This document shows, in pieces, positions 59,501 through 64,000 of a stretch of DNA of 64,000 nt (within the stretch, counting starts at the first letter, position 1; the number at the start of each line of letters is the position of its first letter). The DNA comes from Calvatia gigantea (taxonomy: Eukaryota > Basidiomycota > Agaricomycetes > Agaricales > Lycoperdaceae): NCBI GenBank assembly GCA_025093985.1, contig JACAAK010000009.1, positions 620,001 through 684,000 of the forward strand, given 5' to 3'. The position numbers and the translations under genes were made by a program. The notes below the pieces were generated by a model that did not search any database, had not been told where the DNA came from, and saw only the letters and a list, made by a program, of their open reading frames with translations.

Positions 59501-60209
59501 CCTCTACCTGGTCCGAAAGCACTCCCAATCCTCGAGTTCTCTCACAATTCACAAACACACTCTGATTGAAAACTAAACACCTTTCGAACTAATGTACAGA
59601 ACAAAACCCCACAGAGTACCTACAATTCTGGAAGAATCAAACTTCACCACCATAGAAGAAAGAATAGAATCCCTAGATCATGCACGAAGAGAAGTGATAG
59701 CTGCCCACAAACTAGCTATGGAATGCATGGAACAACAAATCAAATCTAAATTCAAACCCTTCGCTCTAGGACAAAAAGTGTGGCTAGAACTGAAGAAACC
59801 TATAAACTCCCGTTCAAATCAAACAAGATAGCACCAAAATGCCTCAGACCATTCACTATTCAAGAAGTCTTATTCGCCACTCTCCTACCGACTAAAACTA
59901 CCTGAAACATGGAAAATTCATAATGTATTCCACGCTACCCTTCTCTCCGAATACACTGAAAACAATACCCATGGACCAAACCCAGAACCACCCCTCCCTA
60001 ACATAATAGAAGGAGAAGAAGAATATGAAATTGAAGGTATCTTGAACCATAGAACCAAAAATAAACAAAGGAAATACTACATCAAATGGAAAGGTTATGA
60101 CCATGAAGAAAACTCTTGGGAAAACGAAGCACAACTCTTACCACATGCCCAAGAACTCTTACAAAAATACCAGCAAGAACACCGACTAACAACTGCTCCA
60201 CCCAAATGA
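56561..60209 (+). pseudogene. pol: Ty3-B1 pol: protease, RT, RNase H, integrase, chromodomain
   Basis: Protease TALIDSEAQGNFIS (Gly of DSG changed to Glu) near 56,560. RT with [20 protein letters not shown] and catalytic IIYMDDILIYA (about 57,790-57,825). RNase H IEMDASKYALGAVLSQQDMN. Integrase finger HPSAGHPGEQETYRLA and CSKCQQF, core with AYHPQSDGTME. GPY/F-like region and chromodomain YEIEGILNHRTKNKQRKYYI-KWKGYDHEENSWE near 60,025-60,130. Stop at 60,207-60,209. Frames shift often. Confidence 0.86.
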
Positions 60210-60337
60210 CAGAGAAGATATAAATAATTCAAGATTCTCCCAACTTCTCCATCATTCCTCAACAGCATTTCCTCCAAACAGAACTACCAATGGCACCTAT
60301 CTAGAAGAACTATAAAAAGGGAAAGAAAGCCGCTATT

Positions 60338-62121
60338 GTGGCCTTATCCCCCTCTCCATCCCTTTCCTCAATCTCCTCCATTTCTACTAAAAACAATTCC
60401 CCCATCAGAAAATCTCAGTCTCTCCCCTCCTCCCCTTGTATTTCTATACCCAACCCTCCCACCATCACACCTGTGGACCACGAAACCCTGGCCCCAATTC
60501 TCCCCACTGTCCAAATTAATGAACTACTGGAGAAGCCAATTATCACCCTTCCGAATGCCATCTTCACCAGAGACGAGCTCCAACAATTTGTGGACCAGAA
60601 CAAGCAATTCTGGATCAATGTCTTCATTGGACCAGAACAAGTAATTCTGGGTCGACGTCTTTGTCGGACCAGATTGTATCTATATTCCCCCCTCCACTGA
60701 ATCATCCCCCAACACTACCTGGAATAAACTTACCTACCCAACAAGAATGGGAAGCAGCTCCCCTGTACCCCAACTTCATCCCCAGTGAACAGAAATATGA
60801 AACCCACCCTGTGACACTGAACCCCGAGACCCCCCAGTCTTCTTCTCCAACATTGTCGCCAGAACTACTCCCCATACAGCCTCCTACAGTGTGAAATCAA
60901 CCCCCCAGCAGCTCCTCTGGTTGCCCAAGTCAAAGTATGTCTACCCAATCCAGGTTGACAATCCCACCCCAACACTCCCCTTGGAATGAGCTGGGATCCT
61001 GAAATCTGCTAGGGCAGAACTCCCCGTCGTCGACCAATGACATATTCCCAACTCTACCCCCAGTCCCTCTCCAAAGTCCCCTGCAGCCATCGCTGCCAAC
61101 CTGACTGACAACAACCCAGCCAGACTGTCCCCTACTTCAGCCCCGAACTCAGTCACTGAGTATGATAGACCTTCACCCATGGAGTTATGGGCTAGAACTG
61201 ATTTCTCATCTGAGGGATCCCTTCATATGATGGTCCTCAAGGGAAGCCATCGAACTCGCTTCCACACCGAATATTTACATCATGCCAATCAGCGAAAATC
61301 ACTGGCACTTTATCTGCTAATGCCATTTCATAGCTTGAACATCTTTCTTGGGATTATAAGTGTACTACCAATCGAGTGGCCCTATTTATCCAGGCATCAC
61401 GAAGCCTTGGATTACCTCAGGCTTACGCCCACTACCTCAATGAGCATAGTATTAAGCCTATCCCATCCAACCAGCAAACTGGCCCTTCTCAGGTCAGACC
61501 ATACCAACGAGCCAATTCCCCCTTGAGGAAACCCCTCCCCCAAACCACATGTACCTCCCTCATCTGCATCTGTCCCATCCGGATGAGCAAATTCCACCTG
61601 AATGACTTCGAAACATGCCATATACAACCTAATGGCCCAACTGGATCAACTTTTGAGCCTTCAAAACCTACTTGAAAGCCCTTCAATCCCAACTCAGGAT
61701 GAGGACAAACCCCTATCCAGCCCAGAGCAATGAACAATCCAAATTTCGACCCAAAGGCCTTTTGCGAAAAATGTGCCAAACTTCACCTCCCTGCCTGTAG
61801 GTCACTGGACAAGTGATTGTGCCCATACCACCTGTCTGATCTGCCAAAAGACCCACCCCAGACATTACCTGTTGGACCTGCCCCCAAATACTTCTGCTGA
61901 CTCTGTGAAACCCTCAACCTCCAACATAAACCAGAAAACTGCTTCAAAATACGTTGATCACGTACAAGCCATAGAAAATATGAAGCAACAATTTCAGGAA
62001 CAAGTTCTCGAAAATCCCCATGATGCCTTCAACAACAAATACTACAATGATGGAGTATCCCTGGACTACTCAGTTCTATCAGCAGTAAATTCTCAGAGTA
62101 ATTTACCTAGAGATGGGCTAA
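60338..62121 (+). pseudogene. Ty3-B1 3' accessory region, unknown product
   Basis: About 1.8 kb between chromodomain and 3' LTR with decayed coding character. An open 120-codon start (MALSPSPSLSSISSISTKNN ... FTRDELQQFVDQNKQFW), Pro-rich stretches, and later Cys/His-rich pieces (FCEKCAKLHLPAC; WTSDCAHTTCLICQKTHPRH). A tandem duplication of about 37 bp lies at 60,594-60,668. No family recognised; analogous in position to Ty3-A orf3 but not similar to it. Confidence 0.5.
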
Positions 62122-62753
62122 TGTTACTGAACTTACCACATTCCCAGACTCTCCCTCTATTTGTATTAACCTTCTATTTAGACTTTCTCTTCCATTTCTT
62201 CACTATACCCTGGTCCATTATTTATTTATTAAACACATGTACTTCTACTTTTACTTCTGATGATTCATTCTGAATCATGTTCCTGTTTCACCTTTATTTT
62301 TTCTTGTCATCAAACTTCTATTCACTTCGTCTCTATCTTCCTGTGACTTATAGCCTCTTCTTCTCTTCCATCTTACTTATCCCTATGACTCCATATATTA
62401 CCAATTAACCCATAGTAGTTCCCATTGACTCATATCTATTTACTATGTAAATTCCCATCTCTTATCCATAACTAGTATATAACTTTAAGTAGTACCCATG
62501 TATTACCTCAGGTTATTCTAGTAACAAGCTTCCTTATCTTCGCTTGTCTGCTACAAGATTAACAACCTTGGGGACTGCAGTGACACTTAACTTGGACTTC
62601 TCAGGCAAGCATGAGCTTTTACTCAAGGGAGCAATCCAAAGCCTGCACAGAGGTCATTGAGACTTGTCAAACACTCCTGGGCTATAGCATTGAACCTCTC
62701 CCTGAGTGGAGACGATTTGGGCCTGGTTGCGAAGTAAGGTAATGCACATAACA
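62122..62753 (+). repeat. Ty3-B1 3' LTR (632 bp)
   Basis: TGTTACTGAAC...GCACATAACA; the right flank CACAT runs straight into copia gag. Confidence 0.9.
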
Positions 62754-64000
62754 CACATAGCTCAGACTCTTCTCACTTCTAACATGTCGCTCCACAAGTT
62801 GATGTAGGACAAGGCCTGAAGCAGTATCATTGCCACTTATGCCTCCAACCAGACCGCCCATGCACAATGAGTGCACTTCACTCCTCGACAAGGAGGTGGG
62901 CAGCAACAGCAGCAGCAGAAGTAAGGTGGGCAGTGACTGCAAGGTCAGCAGCAGCCTTCAGGGTCTAAAAAGCCCTAGCAACAGCAGCAGCAGAAGCCCT
63001 CTGGTGGTGAAGGTGCAACAGTGAAAAAGAAATGCCAATGGTGCCCCCATGGAAAAGGAAAGGGAAAAGGAAAGGAGGGAGGTGTGCAGGCTAATGCTGC
63101 CACCTCCTCCTGGATATATCTAGGATGTGGATTTCATGTTGTAGGCACAAGTAGTGCCACTGCATTCCACATGTGCTCTCGTAAAGACACAACCTTGGAA
63201 TCTCCAGGGCATCCTGCTCTGAGGTGGACAGACCCTGTGTCTGTATCGTTCCATCCCATCTGTTGATGGGACTATACATCATCCTCTGCATCAGAACAAG
63301 TATAGTAGTCAGTCGAAGGTACTGACCTGCACCCTCCATTGGAACCGTAGTCGGTGTCCAAGTCATTGTCATCTAAGACCAACTCCAGAACTGACTCGAT
63401 TTCCTTCAGTACCTGCTTCTTCTTGAGTGGCTTGGGTTTTTTGATAATCTCCAGCTTGTTATACACAGGGGCTAGCCATGCAATCTCATCTTCCTCTCTC
63501 ATGACAGTGGATGGATTTTGATTATCCACATCCATGTCGAACCACTTCCACATCTCCTCTGAACTCTTGCCCAATGAAGAAGTTGCATTGAGATGTTCAT
63601 CCCATTTCTTCAATATGGTAACCTTGGCTTTCACCGAAGGTTTGCAATGAGCTTTGGGCTTGGGTGCAGTGATGCATGACGCAAGTGGAGTGGCATTGCT
63701 GCCAGTGGCTATGGAGCCAGAAGCAATAGAAGGTGTCTTGGCTTGACACGTTGGGACAATGAGGTGGCTGCCAAAGTGAGCAGGGCACCTATGCAGATGT
63801 AACATGTCGTTCACCTCCTGTAGTGACTTGTCATAGACACCACTGTACAGATTTTGTAAACTGCAATGTATGCTGGAAGTGCGCAACTGGCACTTCCCCT
63901 TCTGCTTATTCTGCTAGTAAAACTAAGCTGGAAAGTAAATTGAAAGCTATATATACCATGAATAATCACAAGTATCCAGACAAGTTAAGGTCAGATCTTT
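62754..64000 (+). mobile_element. Second copia copy, gag region, with internal inversion (runs off window)
   Basis: Begins inside gag at the point matching AGCTCAGACTCTTCTCAC in Copia-1 (about 22,001) and continues through the CAG-rich stretch and CQWCPHGKGKGKGK. About 63,187-63,748 is inverted: the minus strand there reads gag (VKAKVTILKKWDEHLNATSS, VLDDNDLDTDYGSNGGCRSV). After 63,749 the + orientation resumes (CNVCWKCATGTSPSAYSAS). Noncoding as it stands. Confidence 0.85.

Larger units (their letters stand above)
53451..62753 (+). mobile_element. Ty3-B1: second chromodomain Ty3 family
   Basis: LTRs of 635 bp (53,451-54,085) and 632 bp (62,122-62,753), highly similar. Inside are a leader, gag, protease, RT, RNase H, integrase, chromodomain and a 1.8-kb 3' region. 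Flanks differ: TGCAC on the left (Ty3-A4 protease), CACAT on the right (copia gag), so no target duplication is present. Coding parts are broken by stops. gag and pol differ clearly from Ty3-A. Confidence 0.9.

Overview
The window looks like a transposon-rich chromosome segment of a filamentous basidiomycete. Host genes have many short introns (about 48-67 nt). They encode proteins typical of saprotrophic or mycorrhizal Agaricomycetes: flavin monooxygenases with an NTF2-like head, an AA14-type polysaccharide monooxygenase and a secreted ricin-B-type lectin. No rRNA, CRISPR array or bacterial gene layout is present.

Layout. Positions 1-9,235 hold the recognisable host genes, all on the + strand: the 3' half of one flavin monooxygenase, a complete 13-exon paralogue, a weak small ORF, the AA14 gene and the lectin. 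Positions 9,236-11,937 are mostly empty, with a tRNA-like trace and a minus-strand remnant of a DDE integrase-core gene. From 11,938 to the end the window is almost entirely LTR retrotransposons, nested several deep.

Families used below. Copia-1 (11,938-34,670, +) is a Ty1/copia element whose LTR is split by Ty3-A1 (12,247-21,068, +, TSD GATAT). Its body is also split by a Ty3-A fragment (23,652-24,904, -) and by Ty3-A2 (26,314-32,637, -, TSD GTTCC). Ty3-A3 (39,717-46,166, -) and Ty3-A4 (48,162-53,450, -) are further copies. Ty3-A is a chromodomain Ty3 element (chromovirus) with LTRs of about 300-312 bp, two CCHC knuckles in gag, and an extra ORF after pol. Ty3-B1 (53,451-62,753, +) is a second chromodomain family with LTRs of about 630 bp. 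It is also seen as a fragment (34,671-36,205) and as solo or partial LTRs. A second copia copy with an internal inversion ends the window.

Most notable: (1) Ty3-A1 is a chimera. About 390 nt of its reverse transcriptase, including the catalytic core, is replaced by about 2.8 kb of copia gag-protease-integrase with no LTRs or target duplication. (2) Both Ty3 families show the Tf1-type self-priming layout: 10-11 nt just after the 5' LTR are complementary to the LTR segment about 34 nt downstream of a TATA box, the expected mRNA 5' end. (3) All four large Ty3-A copies carry a third ORF of about 330 codons starting exactly 6 nt after the pol stop; I recognise no family for it. (4) A 144-nt G run abuts a 162-nt T run. 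Most element genes are broken by stops and frameshifts, often CGA to TGA, and LTR differences are mostly CpG transitions, as expected from methylation-driven decay.
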